A stretch of 64,000 bases of DNA from Enchytraeus crypticus (GCA_905160935.1 CAJHZI010000073.1:62001-126000); one strand, 5' to 3'. Counted from the stretch's first letter, positions 1 to 10,896 are shown. Notes: a model not told the origin generated them from the sequence alone. Translations and numbers: made by a program.

Positions 1-244
1 TAGCATCTAACTACGCATTTAGTACTTCACTAGTTTATATAAATTATAACGCTTAATTAATTTATAAAGCTATATTGATGCCTTTTTTTAAAAAAGGTAA
101 ATTAGACAGTTTTGAAAACTGTAGATCTTTGTTGAATATTCTTCTGGTAGAATAATATCGATAGAACAGTCAGATTCTGGAAAATGTAGCTTATAAACGG
201 ATATTTCTTATTTGAATATTTGTTGATATTTTTTATATACAAAA

Positions 245-600
245 TTATGGGTGATAATCAATTTAGTTTTAGAGCTGGACATTCAGCTATAGCTGCACTA
301 CAAAGCTGTATAAAAGTATTAAGAATGGAAAAGGCAGTGGAACAATTTTGAAGTGTCTCTTCCTTGATTTATCCAGGTCATTTGGTAGGGTAGATCATAA
401 TTTATTTTAAACAAACTGTTTTATTGGCTGCGTGGAGTCTCCTGTAACTGATTCAATCATGAGTGTGGATACCAACATTGGAAAGCCATTGGTAGCTATT
501 TTAAAGTCTGTTTCAGCAACTTAACCTGTCATGGGTGTGCCCCAAAGCTCTGTCGTGGACCCTCTGTGATTCTTAGTCATTAGTGATTAATGACATTCAG
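245..600 (+). mobile_element. degenerate non-LTR reverse transcriptase fragment
   Basis: Shifting frames read an RT core: FSFRAGHS near 260, LFLDLSRSFGRVDH near 355-395 (the catalytic LDLSKAFD-type block), and MGVPQSSVVDPL near 530-570 (the GVPQGSVLGP block). Stops and frameshifts break every frame. It lies in an FNDC3 intron. Clade not assigned. Confidence 0.6.
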
Positions 601-1371
601 AATGCCAGCAGTGCTGTAGTTCTACAAAATTAATTAGTCAATGATGCAAAAGTAATAATTTAGCTACTATCTATAAACAGCCTTAAATCAATTTTTATTT
701 TATTTTTTCTAAGAAGAATGATGAATTCATTGCCGTTTATAATCTATCTACTTATCTACACAATTGTTTAATAATCAGAGCATCAAGCACTACATTTCAT
801 AGGTTATTGATTAATGACATGTTAACTTTCAAAGAGTATAAGTAAATGGAAAATGTAAGTATAAGTATAAGTAAATATGACCCTTAAAGTCATTAGTGCC
901 AATAGTATGCTATATCGGTGTCGTGCTTTTACTCATTATAGCTGCTGCAAATATTTATTATTTTCCCATTGTGCACTTCAAAGTTCTATACGGTATTAAA
1001 GTTAATGGGGGCGTTTCGTCTACTGAGATGCACCGCCAATGTAGATACTGCAACACTAAAGTGCTTTACGCCTAGTGTATTACCCCTAACTCTTCAGTAA
1101 AAACTTTCAATCGGGCCGGTTTGCATGACTAACTTGGAAGCTGTCATATTGATAACTTTGATTTGTTCATTAATTCTAAGGTAATTTACTCCCTTCCTTC
1201 ATGATATAAATTTACTTCCTTCCTTCATAGTATTATTATAATATTCGTATGTGTATTATAATACTCTATTAAACCTTTCCTAAATGGTGTCTGTTAATAC
1301 TGTTATTTTTTATAGGTTGTTAGCTGTCAATATAGGTGTCAATATAGACTACTATTTTTATTGATATAACC
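601..1371. other. intronic AT-rich sequence, nothing recognised
   Basis: No splice-bordered open frame, RNA gene or repeat was recognised here. Short direct repeats of AGTATAAGTA occur at about 835-880. It is read as FNDC3 intron sequence between old insertions. Confidence 0.5.
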
Positions 1372-1955
1372 GATTACTATAACCGATGACGGGAAATGTG
1401 AGACTGAAATATGCAGTAGGATTGCACAAGTAAAAGCGGCCTTCGGTAGTAGGAAATAACTGTTATCAAAAAAATCTGAAGAAAGATACAAAGATAAAGA
1501 TACTGAAAAAGATAGTAATAGTGCTTTGGTTTGGACCACGCTATTGTGTGGTTGTGAAACATGGACCTTAAGGAAGGAAGATATTAGTTAAAATGGAGGC
1601 ATTGGAAATGTGGATTTGGAGAAGAATGGAGAGGATTAGCTGGACTCAAGAGGCTACAAATGAGGAAGTCCTGGAGAGAGTTGGCACAGATAGACAGTTG
1701 ATAAATGTATTAAGAAATAGGAAGAAGAGTTGGATAGGACACATTCTAAGGGGGGAAGGTCTATTAAAAGAGATCATAGAAGGTAGAATGGTAGGAAAAA
1801 GAGGCTGGGACAGGCCGAGATTAGGTATGTTAGATTTTTTAAAGACCCACTCATATGTGGAAATGAAGAGGAAGACGGAAGACAGAGAAGAGTGGAGGCG
1901 TTATATACCATGGACCTGCCAGTAGGCAGTGCACTAGGAGAGAGATTTTTATTGA
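1372..1955 (+). mobile_element. RTE (BovB-like) 3' fragment, copy A1
   Basis: The sequence aligns by eye with 48.87-49.41 kb of the long BovB-like copy (46.5-49.4 kb). It begins in the RT C-terminal region and has a 110-codon open segment at 1593-1925 with WIWRRMERISW, SWIGHILRGEG and the family end YIPWTCQ. A stop in GSRK*LLS and small indels break the front. The 3' UTR reads AGGCAGTGCACTAGGAGAGA. A 5'-truncated retroposition product is the simplest reading. Confidence 0.85.
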
Positions 1956-2088
1956 CTGTTATTGTTTACATGTTATTGTTGGCATGGTTGCTTTTTGTTT
2001 TATACTATTACATCGTTGTCCTTAATCTTTAACAATTTGTTAGTTAGTAAATGAAGCAAAGCTATTGTTGTCTTTGTCATTGGTGCAG

Positions 2089-2342
2089 GCTGTAAACAGT
2101 GCAGGCGCTGGCGTTTTCAGCCCAACTTCCTCCACAGTGACTCCACCCAGCAGCCCTGGTCCTGTTCTCTCTGTCAGAGCCTCATCGACTGCCACCACTC
2201 TGCACTTGACATGGAAAGAGCCACTGTGCAATGGAAGTAAAATAACATCTTATAACATTGACATAGGAGAGAGACATCTGATTGCAGTTGATAACACTTT
2301 AGAGTATACCATCTCGAATCTGCAACCGGAGACCATATATAG
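2089..2342 (+). CDS. FNDC3: FNDC3 exon a (fibronectin III domain)
   Basis: First FNDC3 exon visible in the window. The acceptor AG is at 2087-2088 and the donor GT at 2343-2344. It is read from phase 0 (AVNSAGAGVFSP) and ends in phase 2 (TAT AG). It encodes the last strand of one fibronectin III repeat, then a proline-rich linker and most of the next repeat, with the hallmark W in LHLTWKEP and the YTISNLQPETIYR strand. FNDC3 proteins are multi-FN3, tail-anchored membrane proteins of the secretory pathway; in vertebrates FNDC3A is linked to spermatid-Sertoli adhesion and FNDC3B to cell differentiation. The AVNSAGAG start lacks its partner residues, so an upstream exon outside the window must precede it. 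The assignment rests on repeat style, order and the C-terminal anchor further on. Confidence 0.88.
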
Positions 2343-2639
2343 GTGTGTACTTTACTCCATTTTTGTTTTTCATAGTTATTTGTTGCCATATGTGTTACGT
2401 GTAGCATATACGATGACTTTGTTGCCAAATGTGTTACTTATAGCATAAATGTATATGCATTGTGTTTTTATGACTAATATCCCTTAATTCCCATAGTGTT
2501 ATTACTATAGAGGTGTAACGAGATTTCAGTCTACCTACTCAACTTAACCTGCACTAACTAATATCCATGATAATCTCTGTCTAGCCAAAGACACACAGCA
2601 AGTATCCGCGTATCCGTCCTTGTTCTTTTCGATCTCTGA

Positions 2640-2975
2640 TGCTTTTAACATGATTATTTAATGACAATATACTCCTTTCTAGACTTAGTGCTTGCTTCGG
2701 AATCTCTGACAAGGCTCATGGTCTACTTCCGTCGTACCTTTCACAGCGTACCCAATTTGCAATTATTAATCACACTATTACCATCCTGAACTACCTTGTG
2801 GAGTCCCTCAGGGTTTTGTGCTTGCTCCCCTCCTTTTCACTTTATTTATCACGCATTTAAGTCTCTTGCTAACCGATTCAACTTTGAAATTTCACTTTAT
2901 GCTGATGATACTCAGATTTGCAGCTCGTTTTTCAGTGCCGTTTCTTTTGATGCTCTGTCCGTTCTTAAGTTGGGT
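2640..2975 (+). mobile_element. L2-type LINE RT fragment
   Basis: Frames around 2690-2960 read pieces matching the - strand L2 copies at 20.5-21.0 kb: CFGISDKAHGL, PLLFTLFITHLS, and FHFYADDTQI written across two frames (catalytic YADD near 2898-2910). Indels and stops make it non-coding. It lies in the intron after exon a, in sense with the gene. Confidence 0.75.
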
Positions 2976-3177
2976 TATCGGAGGAAGGTTAACGGAATTT
3001 TTTTCACCAGATTTGCAGAATATGCAGAAATTCCTCCTGTAGAAGCTCCGAAAATGTGTTTAAATATTTTGAGTTTTGGTGAGGTTGTTGAGATGTCGCT
3101 AGGGGATTATTTTTTATATATATTAACTGTAATAATTTTTTACTATGTAAGTTCCTCTATTTATCGTTACTATCGGA

Positions 3178-3300
3178 TGGAAAACCACGAGCATTCTACT
3201 GGTATATAGAACTCTAATCTGTATCTTTAATTCTTCTCTTAGGAAACCACAACCGCTCTATCGGTCTAGAACTCTCTGTCTTTGTATCTCTATCCTCTCA
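3178..3300. repeat. two-unit degenerate tandem repeat
   Basis: Two roughly 60-bp units follow each other. Both start GGAAA-CCAC and share CTATCGG/CTACTGG, TAGAACTCT and TGTATCT blocks. They are diverged and intronic. Confidence 0.5.
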
Positions 3301-3559
3301 TACACGTGTTAGCTGCCTCGTTCGTCGCGACACCGGACACCGGATCTACCCGGATACGTCTCTAGACTACACCTACTAATCATCTAACTGAGTAGTTACA
3401 AATATTGCGGAGTCACTATACATGTAATGTATAACCACTAATAACTACTAATTATTAGTACATCATAAAGTAATACAGGCCTAGCCTAATTAACAGCCTC
3501 ATATATTATATATTTGAATGCATAACTGAACTCTGAGACACCGTTGGCGGGAGAGACAC

Positions 3560-4105
3560 TGAACCCAGTAGTGGAGATATACTGTATATGGAAGTGTACA
3601 AAACAGGCAATTGGCCAGTCGACTTTACCAGATCTCTATTTCAGGATCCTTCTGAAGCCCTTTCAGGAATGGATCTCCCTAGAGGCAGTTGGTGCCTACT
3701 TAATCATTTCCATACGGGTCATGGTAGATACAGAGAAAGTGAGTTTCCTGGGGTATTCGTGATTCGGCACTTTGTAGAAGGATTGCAGAAACAAAATAGG
3801 TCTTGGCCAATAGGAAAGAACTCCTATCAAAAGGTCTAAATAAAACCACAAAGATAAAGATAGAGAAACTTTGGTATAGACTACTCCATTGTATGGATGT
3901 GAAATACGGACATTAAGGAAGGAAGATGTCAGGAGATTATAAGCGTTGGAAATGTATATATGGCGAAGAATGATAAAGATTAGCTGAACCCAAAAAGTTA
4001 CAAATGAAGAATTGTTGAGGAGAGTGGGTACAGATAGACAGTTGATAAATTCACGAAGAAATAAGAAGATTTGGATAGGATATCTTAAAAGGGATTTAAG
4101 GGGAA
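3560..4105 (+). mobile_element. RTE (BovB-like) fragment, copy A2
   Basis: At 3585-3640 it reads EVYKTGNWPVDFT, matching the RT finger region of the long copy (EVYNTGIWPDDFT near 48.06-48.10 kb). From about 3770 it jumps to the C-terminal part (RIAETK, KELLSKGL, TLWYRLLHC, TLRKEDVRRL, RRMIKIS, NEELLRRVGTDRQLIN). The catalytic FADD region is missing, so the copy carries a large internal deletion as well as stops. It ends against the next RTE at about 4105-4115. Confidence 0.8.
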
Positions 4106-4114
4106 AGGAGACTT

Positions 4115-5775
4115 TCAAGAGTGTAAGAATTATTGAGGTGTTAAGCTGTTGAGTTATACAATGAAGGTATAAGAGAGAGTAGTGAAGTTCAACAAGCATT
4201 TAGGGCAACCAGTTTGGGTTTATGCCCGGAAGGTCGACAACAGAGCCGATCGTTATGTTGATGCAATTGATGGAGAATAAAAGGAGAAAGAGGAAGAAGA
4301 TACAAATGGTATTTGTGGATTTGGAGAAGGCCTATACTAAGGTTCTTAGAGAACTGGTGGGAGAAGTTCTGAAGAAGGGGAAACTGCACAGGATGTATGT
4401 TAAGTTAATCAAAGACGTCGGGATTAGCGCACTGGTTTAGTTGATCGTCAGTTATCGAAGTTATGCAGTTAGCTGCATCGACCTCGGTTAGTACTTTGTG
4501 GGTGACCACCTTGGCAGACCGAGTGTTGGTAAAAGCTTAGGAAGGAAAAAATCCCAGGGTGATGGAAGGTTATTCTTAAATCAGCGCCGGCTGCAATTGA
4601 TGCGCCATCAAAAGGCAACGATTACTAATAACCATGGAGAGGAAGGAGGAAATGGGTCTTAAACAAACATCTATGCTTCCTGACCCAGTGTGCCGTTATG
4701 TTATGTAAAAAGATGTACAGCAGGGTGAGGACTAGTGTGAGAGTGGAGAGTGGACACTCGGAGAGTTTTGAGGTGAAGATCAGGTACACCAAGGATCAGC
4801 CCCAAGTACATATTTATTTATTTTGATTATGGATGAGTTACTTAAGGGAGTTAATAAGGAGGCCCCATAGTGCATGCTATTTGCAGATGATCTGGTGATA
4901 GTAGGAGATGTTAGAAAACGCGAGAGAGGCACTGGAAAGTAAAGGACTGAGTATGAACAAGGAAAAAAATGGAGCATTTGGAGAGTTGGTAGAAGGGTTA
5001 GATGATAAACGGAGATAGAATAATAAGTCAGGGGGTGAAGATAAAGAAGATAAAGAAGATTTTAAGTATTTGGGTCTGTAATAGAGGATAATGGGGAGTT
5101 GGAAAAGGAGGTTACTAGTAGGATTCAGGCTGGATGGGCAAAGTGGAGGGCTGCTAGTGGAGTGTGGTGTGATAGGAGAATACCACTAAAATTGAAGGCT
5201 AATTTTATAGTTCTGTGGTATGGCCAGTAATGATGTACGGTTCGGAGTGATGGGCACTAAAAAAGGAACATTTACAGAGTTTGCATGTGGCTGAAGAATA
5301 TTAATAAAATATTATAATAATTATATAATATTATACAGTAATTATATAATATAATATATATATAATATAATATAATAATATAATATTATAAGAATATTAA
5401 TAACAGTGAGAATATTACGTCCAATGTGTGGTAAATCTAGGAAGGAAAGAATGGAATATGAATATGTAGGGATGAATTTAAATGTTGAGGGGATCAGGGA
5501 TAGGGTAGCTCAATTGAGATTGAGATGGTATGGGCATATTGTGAGAAAGGCAGATGAGGCTGTAGTAGATAGAGTTTGGAGGAAAGAGTTGGATGTTAAG
5601 CTAGGGAGGTTGGCCACAACTGACATGGAATACGGTAATTCAAAAGGACATTAAAAATAGGGGATTAACTGATGATATGGTGTGGGACAGAGAGGATTGG
5701 AGGAGGTCTATTCGTATCCCAACCCTAGTTAAACTTGGATTTAAGGAAAGATGATGATGATGATGATGATGATGT
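4115..5775 (+). mobile_element. RTE LINE of the second lineage, (GAT)n tail, copy B1
   Basis: The remnant RT reads FGFMPGRSTTEP (4206-4245), MVFVDLEKAY (4306-4338), RVRTSVRV (4725-4748), LFADDLVIV (4877-4905), SRIQAGW (5118-5140), RMLRPMCGKSRKER and the RLRWYGHIVRKADEAVVDR block (5515-5570). The order agrees with RTE-clade reverse transcriptases of the type also known in plants. It is interrupted by a 5S-like SINE at 4417-4708 and by AT-rich expansion at 5295-5405. The 3' end is YSTNPTLVKLGFKER-like followed by (GAT)n at 5745-5775. Non-coding now; the longest open piece is 5406-5654. Confidence 0.8.
4417..4708 (+). mobile_element. 5S rRNA-derived (SINE3-like) SINE with target duplication
   Basis: About 4455-4545 follows eukaryotic 5S rRNA in order: a CGAAGTTATGCAG block at the position of the internal control region, TCGGTTAGTACTT, GGGTGACCACCTTGG, and GACCGAGTGTTGGTAAAAGCTT-like end. 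The body continues to about 4708. It splits the RTE copy between LIKD and MYSRVRT. The host sequence is repeated at both ends as AAAGAC (4411-4416) and AAAGAT (4709-4714), so this looks like a complete retroposed unit of about 292 bp. A 5S pseudogene is less likely because of the long 3' body. Confidence 0.72.
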
Positions 5776-5839
5776 CTTACCCTTTGTAAATATTGCTTTT
5801 TATATAAAGCTGCTTTCGTGCTTACTTCATAAATAGAAG

Positions 5840-6160
5840 ATACGTGCGTATATGCCTATATATCTACATACGTATATACATGCATGTATGTATTTCATAC
5901 ATACATGCATGTATGTATTTCATACATACATTCATACATACATGCATTCACACTCACATGCACTTACATACATACAATACGTGTATAAATACGTGCATGC
6001 ATACATGTACTGTATATATGTAAGTATGTGATAGTACATTTCTTACTCATTTGGTTATACACACGATAAGTACCACACGTGTTGCAGAGATTATTTATGT
6101 TCATACTTACATAAATACATTCATATTTGCATTCATATTTGCATACATTGGTACACATTT
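5840..6160. repeat. CATA/TGCA-type microsatellite block
   Basis: Imperfect tetranucleotide runs (CATACATA, GTATGTAT) include a 30-bp unit repeated at about 5880-5940 with inverted halves. Intronic; no gene. Confidence 0.8.
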
Positions 6161-6783
6161 GTACATTTTATTTTTAATGACTTCTAATTGTTAGCAATGT
6201 TTAAATGAAATTGTAAGAATTGTCTTTTTTAACTCGTTATATAAATTTGTAATAATGCTCGTCTCTTCTGCACTCCCACCATATCCTCATGAACTGAACT
6301 TAGCAGACATTAATAAAATTCAAAAATCGCCCAATTTTTCCTAATCATGCCTAAATCCCTTAATTGAGATTGATATTTGAAACTCTTTTCTAATTGATTT
6401 TTCTAGCACTTTTGTATACTCTTGTACTTCTAGCCACCCTCCTGTCCGTAATATTGGCTCCTAAACTGCTAGAAGAACATTCAGTTTGACACACTTACAC
6501 AGTAGAATTTCCCACTCGTTCATTTTCGATCATGTGCGAGTATTACAACATCCTTGTGCAAATTAAAAACACGTTTATTTTCTCCTCAAACACATCCTCT
6601 GCTTACTACTAGACTACACTGTCGTCAGTCTCGCTTTCTCTTCGGTGTATGGGTATACAAGTACGCTTCAGTGTTGTAGAACTGCCTACCTACAGGTATT
6701 CAGCTTTAAACATCCTTATTATTCCTTACATCAGTTGCGGTTGGGGTGCAGAACTTGTTGAATCGTGTTGCTGGTATTGTTAG
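6161..6783. other. intron sequence before FNDC3 exon b, nothing recognised
   Basis: AT-rich sequence with no recognisable repeat or open frame; it ends in the acceptor of exon b. Confidence 0.5.
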
Positions 6784-6984
6784 GGTGAGAGTACAGGCTG
6801 TTAACAGTATTGGAGTGGGATCTTTTAGCGGCATTGTGAAGGTGACGACGAGGGCCCTTCCTCCCAATCCACCTGTCCTCGAATGTATCTCAGCTGGATC
6901 TAACTCTCTGAAACTCAAGTGGGGTGAGGGCAAGAATCCTGATCTCGTACAGTATTGTGTTGAGTTACAGCGTGAACCTGGCTG
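6784..6984 (+). CDS. FNDC3: FNDC3 exon b (fibronectin III domain)
   Basis: The acceptor TTAG ends at 6783 and the donor GT is at 6985-6986. The first G completes the AGG codon split by the previous intron, giving IYRVRVQAVNSIGVG. This closes one FN3 repeat (YRVRVQAVN strand) and opens the next: LPPNPPVLECISAGSNSLKL, then KWGEGKNPDLVQYCVELQ with the core tryptophan. The exon ends in phase 2 after EPG plus TG. The proline-rich LPPNPP linker and LKLKWG are characteristic of FNDC3 repeats. The reading frame has no stop through both borders. Confidence 0.9.
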
Positions 6985-7269
6985 GTATGCCTCTTCATAT
7001 TATATTCTAATGTATTCTTTAGCTAATAAGCAATATTCGCCTGTTTTGCTCAATACTGAAGAAAGTATAGGGATCTTCTATTTATTGAAAATATTTGGCC
7101 TGTTAATACCTCTGTAAAAGAGTGGCTATTCACTCAAAAATCGGTAATAAAGTAATTTCTTAAATGGCTAACTACTTTCTGAACTCTTCTCAAATTTTTG
7201 CAACGATTTATTGGATCATAATTCCATTAATGATTGTAAAATTGGCTAATATTCGCCGGAAAATGCAAA

Positions 7270-8345
7270 TACTCTACTTGAACATTTAAACTGCCATACA
7301 CTAAATATTATATCAGTTATTCACGGGAATATTGCCAGTCTTAATTGTAATTACTTAAAATTACTCGATTTCCTATCGATATTTAGCAGGGATTTATGTT
7401 TAATCATTTTATCTTAAATCTGGAGCACTAATATTAATCATTTCGAAAATATTTTTCCTAATTCTAATTTTACCTTCACTGTCCCCAGTTTAAAAAAAAA
7501 CAGGGTGAATTGGTATTCTGGTTAAGAAAACTCTATCTTTTAATATAATTGACTCATCTACCGATTCTAAGTATTCTAAACACTTAGCTGAGATTATTAC
7601 TGTAGAAGTTGTAATAAATAACTGTAATTATCGTTTATTTCAATATTTTAGCGTCATCCTAATTCCTGTTTGCCAGAATTTATGAATTTATTTATTAACT
7701 ATCGTCATACCTGTAAACCAAAACTATTGTTGTCCATCATTGTAGGTGATTTTAATATTGATCTTCAGAAATATGAATCTAATGTGCATATTCAAAATTA
7801 GGTGAATGAATTAGTCAACGGTATCAACAATTCTGCTAGTATAATTAATTGACCATTTATTTGCGCACTTTGGTTATTCTGAAGGTAGAATAGATTCACT
7901 AAAGTCTTTAAGTGTAGTTTGTGATACTACGGATCATTTTGAAAATGCTGCAATTATAAACTGTTAAAAATAAAGGAATAAATTTCTCAAAAAGACGTAT
8001 GACTAGAATCTATAGCTCCTCAAATATCCGTAATTTTCAAAACAATCTAAAAGACATTGGTTTTTATAAAGTGTATAATTGTAACTCGTTGGTTGAAAAC
8101 ATTACTTATATCATTAATGTGTTGCGTGAGTGTACCAACAAACACTTCTCTGAAATTCGCTGTTCACGTAAAAATTGTAAGGATAAATGCTGGATTAACA
8201 ATGATCTCAAAAGATATTTTCACGAAAAATAAGTTGTTTTTTAATTCAAAAAGACAAATAGTGTTTCTGACAGAATTGCCTATAAATTATATTAAAAAAA
8301 TCTTGACAAGAAACTTTAAAAATGCATCGAGATTCATATTTTAAA
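7270..8345 (+). mobile_element. decayed non-LTR LINE, endonuclease part
   Basis: Scattered frames read an AP-endonuclease domain: NIASLN-type start near 7325, IIVGDFNIDLQKYE (7737-7778) with the GDFN catalytic block, FGYSEGRIDS, and TTDHFENA (7927-7950) at the SDH position. An open piece at 7999-8232 continues into the linker toward the RT (CWINNDLKRYF). Many stops. It stops at the 5' end of the next LINE. Family within CR1/L2/Rex-like LINEs, not resolved. Confidence 0.65.
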
Positions 8346-8354
8346 AGTGCCTCG

Positions 8355-9390
8355 CAGATATACCAAGAGAACATTTCATGCGCCCCAAAAATATAACTGT
8401 GGGCACATGGAATGAGAGGACTATTGGTGGAAGGGGAAGGTTAGATAATGTAAAGAGGGAAATGGATAAAGTGAATAATTAATGTCCTAGTGAAGTGAGG
8501 TGAAGTGAGGATTAGTGAAGTGAGGTGGTTGGGCATTGGAGATTTTGTGAGGGGTACAGGATCATATACTCTGGAGGAGAAAAAATGGAGAAGTGTGTGG
8601 CGATGATATTGAATAGGAATAAGTGAACGAGTACAAAGGTTCTTCAGTGCAGTGACAGACCGATGTTAATGCGGATCAAAGCGGATCCGGTAGACTTAGT
8701 GCTTATCCAAGTATACATGCCTACATCAGCCTCAGAGGATGAGGAAATTGAGGAATGTATGAAAACCTAGAAGGAATAATTAAAGGAGAAAAATCCACAG
8801 ATCAGGTGGTAGCTATGGGGGATTGGAACGCTGTGATAGGTGTAGGAAGAGAAGGAAATGAAATTGGGGAATATGGTCTAGGAAAAATAAATGAGAGAGG
8901 AAAGTAATTGGTTGATTTCTGCAATAGAATGAGATTAGTGGTGACAAACACTTGTTCAAGCATGAGAAGAGAAGGCGCTACACTTGGAAGAAACCAGAAG
9001 GCACCGGAAGCGAGGGTAGATACCAGATAGACTATATTCTGATAAAGCAACGGTACGGGAATAGTATAAAGAATTGAAGGACTTATACATGAGTCGATGC
9101 TAATTCAGACCACAATCGAGTAATGACAAAAGTATGGCTTCAGCTGAAGAAAATTCTTGAGAAGAAAAGCAGTAGGAGAGGTAATTTGAACAGATTAAGC
9201 TATAAAAGAAGTCAGTTTCAGGAAGCAGTGGAAAGAGCAGTTAAGAAAATGAAGGACTGCGAAAGAACAGAGGTAAATGAAAGACGGTGTGAGCTAAAGG
9301 AGGCTATAAAAATAGGTGCAAAAGAAGTATATGGCTTTCTTAAAGGAAAAACGGCTAAAAAACCTGGATAACAAGTGAGATGCTAGACAA
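8355..9390 (+). mobile_element. RTE (BovB-like) 5' segment, copy A3
   Basis: It starts with the same CAGATATACCA leader as the long copy at 46518, then ATG CGC CCC AAA, and covers the endonuclease domain (VGTWN start, QVVAMGDWNAV near 8807-8840, RYTWKKPEG, YQIDYILIKQRYGNS, the AKVWLQLKKIL end) and the linker to about 9390. Indels and stops are frequent. It ends abruptly inside the linker, at the point equivalent to 47.53 kb, directly against the - strand TPT1-like frame. LINEs normally lose their 5' end, so a 5' segment cut at its 3' side means a later deletion or insertion. Its ATG start helps show that the long copy's GTG is mutated. Confidence 0.82.
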
Positions 9391-9675
9391 TAGTTTTTCC
9401 TGTGCGTCCTTAACCGCTTGTACCTCTAAATTAGTTATCTTCATTGAATGACCTTGATTTGCTCTGACCCGGAGCCTATCCGCTCGATCCCTCCTTAGCT
9501 TAAACCTCTTTTTGTTATTGTTAGCCACGACACGGCCTACATCTTCTTCACTATACCGTTTATTCAGACTATTGAACGTATATAGGTTTTTAACTAACAC
9601 AAAACCTTCTTCACTTATTGGCATATTCTCCTTAAAAGCTCCATATCTAAGTACATAAGACATTTTCCTTGCCAA
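9391..9675 (-). pseudogene. tRNA 2'-phosphotransferase (TPT1/KptA) N-terminal domain, truncated
   Basis: The - strand frame reads a TPT1/KptA N-terminal region in order: ARKMSYVLRYGAFKENMP (9672 down to about 9619), ISEEGFVLV, SEEDVGRVV, NNNKKRFKL, then LRVRANQGHSMKI (about 9478-9440) with the RANQGH signature. The RxGA and RANQGH blocks are those that hold the family's conserved arginine and histidine; the usual RHGA is RYGA here. The family removes the splice-junction 2'-phosphate from tRNA using NAD+. The C-terminal ADP-ribosyltransferase-like half is absent: the frame runs into antisense RTE sequence at 9390. There is no methionine start; the same frame stays open upstream to about 9780 except for a TAA at 9679-9681. 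It follows a gag-protease remnant on the same strand, so it may be element cargo rather than a host gene. Confidence 0.72.
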
Positions 9676-10279
9676 ACATTAATCATCCCTACTCGCTATC
9701 TCATTTAAGCTTTCAGACTCTGGACTAGCCCTACTCAGGATAGTTGTTACAGTATTAAGTATAGGCGCATCCCTGCCCAAATGTCAGCCTAGATTCAGCC
9801 TAGTCTACTGAAGATTCGAAAAGCGACATCAAATTATCATCACTATGCCTTTCGTAACCTAGCTCATTTCTTCTATTACGCAGCCAATCTTTTATTTCGT
9901 GAGAATTTTGTAGTCTACACAACACTGGACCGTCGGATTCAAAGACAGTAAAGCACGAGTCCGCTGTATTATTACTATCATCAATCTCACTGATCGGAAT
10001 GATTATCTATAGCTATTGTATTGGCTCCGCTACTCTTCCTAGCTAATAGTAATTCACCATCGTCTACTTCGTCTTCAGACTCGGACGTTAAATTATAGTC
10101 ATACTGTAACTCATTATGGTAAGGAAACTCGCTATCATTAGTCTCCTCAACAGGCTCAGAACTGGGCATTAAATCTTTCGTACAGTTCGCAGTGTACCAA
10201 TTTAACTCAATAGCTCTGCTATGTATATCATTTGTTTGTGTCTCGACTTCTCTATACAACAGAACATTACGTTCAGTAT

Positions 10280-10327
<48 letters not shown>

Positions 10328-10350
10328 GAATATGCAATCGTACCAGAGCT
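9676..10350 (-). pseudogene. unrecognised acidic coding remnant upstream of the TPT1-like domain
   Basis: Three successive open stretches on the - strand look like one decayed protein. 10337-9987 includes a serine/aspartate/glutamate-rich part (SESEDEVDDGELLLARKS). After a frame change, about 9985-9800 reads SEIDDSNNTADSCFTVFESD and HEIKDWLRNRRNELGYERH. After another change, about 9780-9682 reads LSRASPESESLNEIASRDD, directly in frame with the TPT1-like segment. Composition is protein-like and hydrophilic. No family was recognised. A CT/GA microsatellite at 10283-10323 is translated as (RE)n at its start. Confidence 0.45.
10283..10323. repeat. (CT)n microsatellite
   Basis: About 20 uninterrupted CT units. 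Confidence 0.95.
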
Positions 10351-10539
10351 TTTATCCACAGTTACAACAGATTTAGTATTACAACAATTATTACTGTATT
10401 GACATACGTAAATCAGTAATTGTACCTCTATCAACGGAAATACATGAATCAGTGCCACAATTTTTATTCAATTGGACACAAGAATTAGAATTTGCTTCCT
10501 TATCAATAAAATGAACTGACGTTGATTGAGGATCACTAA

Positions 10540-10896
10540 TTAGACTCTAATTATCGTGTCATTCTCTACACCTGTACTGCGCTTGTTCACAGTCCATGAA
10601 CTTTCACTCAAAACTTCCATTGTAACAGACGGTTTTGATTTAGAATATTTACGCACATATCGACTATCTGTAATATTTGTCTTTACAACTACCCTGGATA
10701 ATATCCAGTGGATATGCTGGTTATTGGCTGCCGTGTTCAGCTGATCAGATCTGCATTTAGCAGACAGTTTTATCCAATTGTCATGTACCGGTGTATGTAC
10801 GGACGTTAAATCATTTATGGATTTATTACGCCTGTTTACCTCACAAGAATTGTTATTCATTCGCATTATATGAGCAATAGGCCCATATTCTCTCAA
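10540..10896 (-). CDS. 118-codon open frame of unknown function in the retroelement remnant
   Basis: Lies between the protease-like frame and the acidic remnant on the same strand. It is rich in Asn, Ser and Arg and has no recognised motif; RT, RNase H or integrase signatures were not seen. It may be a degraded part of the same element or a chance frame. Low confidence that it was ever translated. Confidence 0.25.
   Translation of the reverse strand: MREYGPIAHIMRMNNNSCEVNRRNKSINDLTSVHTPVHDNWIKLSAKCRSDQLNTAANNQHIHWILSRVVVKTNITDSRYVRKYSKSKPSVTMEVLSESSWTVNKRSTGVENDTIIRV

Noticed and set aside
4440-4560. Functional 5S rRNA gene
   Set aside because: Only partial similarity, with a long unrelated 3' body and a target duplication.
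5735-5775. CRISPR-like array from regular short repeats
   Set aside because: Plain (GAT)n; no spacers, and the window is eukaryotic.
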